Part shown: in pieces, positions 13,444 to 13,815 of the stretch
Layout: every line of letters begins with the position of its first letter
Numbering within the stretch: position 1 is the first letter of the stretch
Assembly (NCBI GenBank): GCA_946622925.1
Contig: CAMOQM010000011.1
Span: 1 to 13,815 of the forward strand
Length of the DNA: 13,815 nucleotides
Reading direction: 5' to 3'
DNA from: an uncultured Caryophanales bacterium
Lineage (GTDB): Bacteria; Bacillota_I; Bacilli_A; RFN20; CAG-826
Translations under genes and position numbers: made by a program
The notes under the pieces: generated by a model
Database searches by the model: none
What the model was told of the DNA's origin: nothing
What the model saw: the letters and a program-made list of their open reading frames with translations, nothing else

Positions 13444-13815
13444 ATGGATAGCAAAGTCTTAACTTGGAACGATTCTAATGAAGTTGTAAAAGCCCTTAAG
13501 GATGGCGAAGTGGTGGCTTTCCCCACCGAAACCGTTTATGGACTCGGGGCCATCGCTTCTTCAAAAGCGGCTTTTGACAAATTGTGCGCGGTTAAACGCC
13601 GCCCTGCGGATAAACCTTTCACTTTGATGGTGTCCACTTATGCCGATATTGCTAGATTCGCCGAATTAGATAAAGCCACGATCGAACTTATCCACGCTTT
13701 TATGCCAGGGCAAGTCACCTTCTTGCTTAAAGCAAGAGAAGGAATTCCCCATCATATTGATTTAGGAACAGGCGTTATCGGAGTTAGGATGCCCGCCCAC
13801 GAAAAACTCCTTTCT
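13444..13815 (+). CDS. tsaC: Threonylcarbamoyl-AMP synthase (TsaC/Sua5/YwlC), 5' part
   Basis: The gene is cut by the right edge; 124 codons are visible with no stop. The enzyme makes threonylcarbamoyl-AMP from threonine, bicarbonate and ATP for the universal t6A37 modification of ANN-decoding tRNAs. Seen are the family's N-terminal motif VVAFPTETVYGLGA (23-36), the KRRPADKPF segment (51-59) that lines the active site, PGQVTFLL (88-95; usually PGPVT), and the GVRMP motif (115-119). Whether it is the short TsaC type or the longer Sua5 type with a C-terminal domain cannot be decided from this fragment. It follows prmC by nine bases, and the order prfA-prmC-ywlC is known from other Bacilli such as B. 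subtilis. Confidence 0.95.
   Translation, partial: MDSKVLTWNDSNEVVKALKDGEVVAFPTETVYGLGAIASSKAAFDKLCAVKRRPADKPFTLMVSTYADIARFAELDKATIELIHAFMPGQVTFLLKAREGIPHHIDLGTGVIGVRMPAHEKLLS

Noticed and set aside
1..13815. CRISPR array, tRNA or rRNA genes, and a riboswitch.
   Set aside because: No regularly spaced repeats, no tRNA cloverleaf pattern and no known riboswitch core were seen by eye. Gene-free stretches are short: the longest, 291-534, is covered by the listed repeats and control sites.

Overview
The window looks like chromosomal DNA from a member of the Bacillota, class Bacilli, probably an uncultured Erysipelotrichales- or mollicute-related lineage. The reasons are the gene order dnaX-ybaB-recR-tmk-holB-ricT-rsmI, a RicT (YaaT) protein, a Ser-rich lipoprotein with a Gram-positive style lipobox, and a moderate G+C content (estimated by eye). 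TGA is used as a stop (dnaX, recR) and Trp is TGG, so the standard bacterial code applies, not the Mycoplasma code. The lineage is inferred; no 16S or other phylogenetic marker was compared.

Left region (1 to about 4856): an accessory segment. It starts with a G+C-rich, frameshifted, 5'-structured remnant of an IS1595/ISXO2-like transposase (minus strand, running off the left edge). Next is the first copy of a 40-bp repeat, then a 1080-residue lipoprotein gene (plus strand) with its own dyad, strong RBS and terminator. Facing it is a convergent unknown gene (minus strand) whose reading frame is open right up to the second copy of the 40-bp repeat. The two copies match at 39 of 40 bases, have the same orientation, and bracket about 4.4 kb.

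Central region (4851 to 11429): a tight minus-strand operon of seven core genes. dnaX, ybaB, recR and holB serve DNA replication and recombination; tmk makes dTDP; ricT acts in RNA processing and development; rsmI methylates 16S rRNA. Junctions are one-base gaps or overlaps (TAATG, ATGA), except 7 nt between holB and ricT. A hairpin terminator that overlaps the rsmI stop codon closes the operon.

Right region (11430 to 13815): a short divergent promoter region with a dyad, then plus-strand prfA-prmC-tsaC. These encode release factor 1, the methyltransferase that modifies it, and the start of a threonylcarbamoyl-AMP synthase cut by the window edge. The most unusual material is in the accessory segment and in the Asn/Gln/His-rich tail of RicT; the rest is ordinary core genome.
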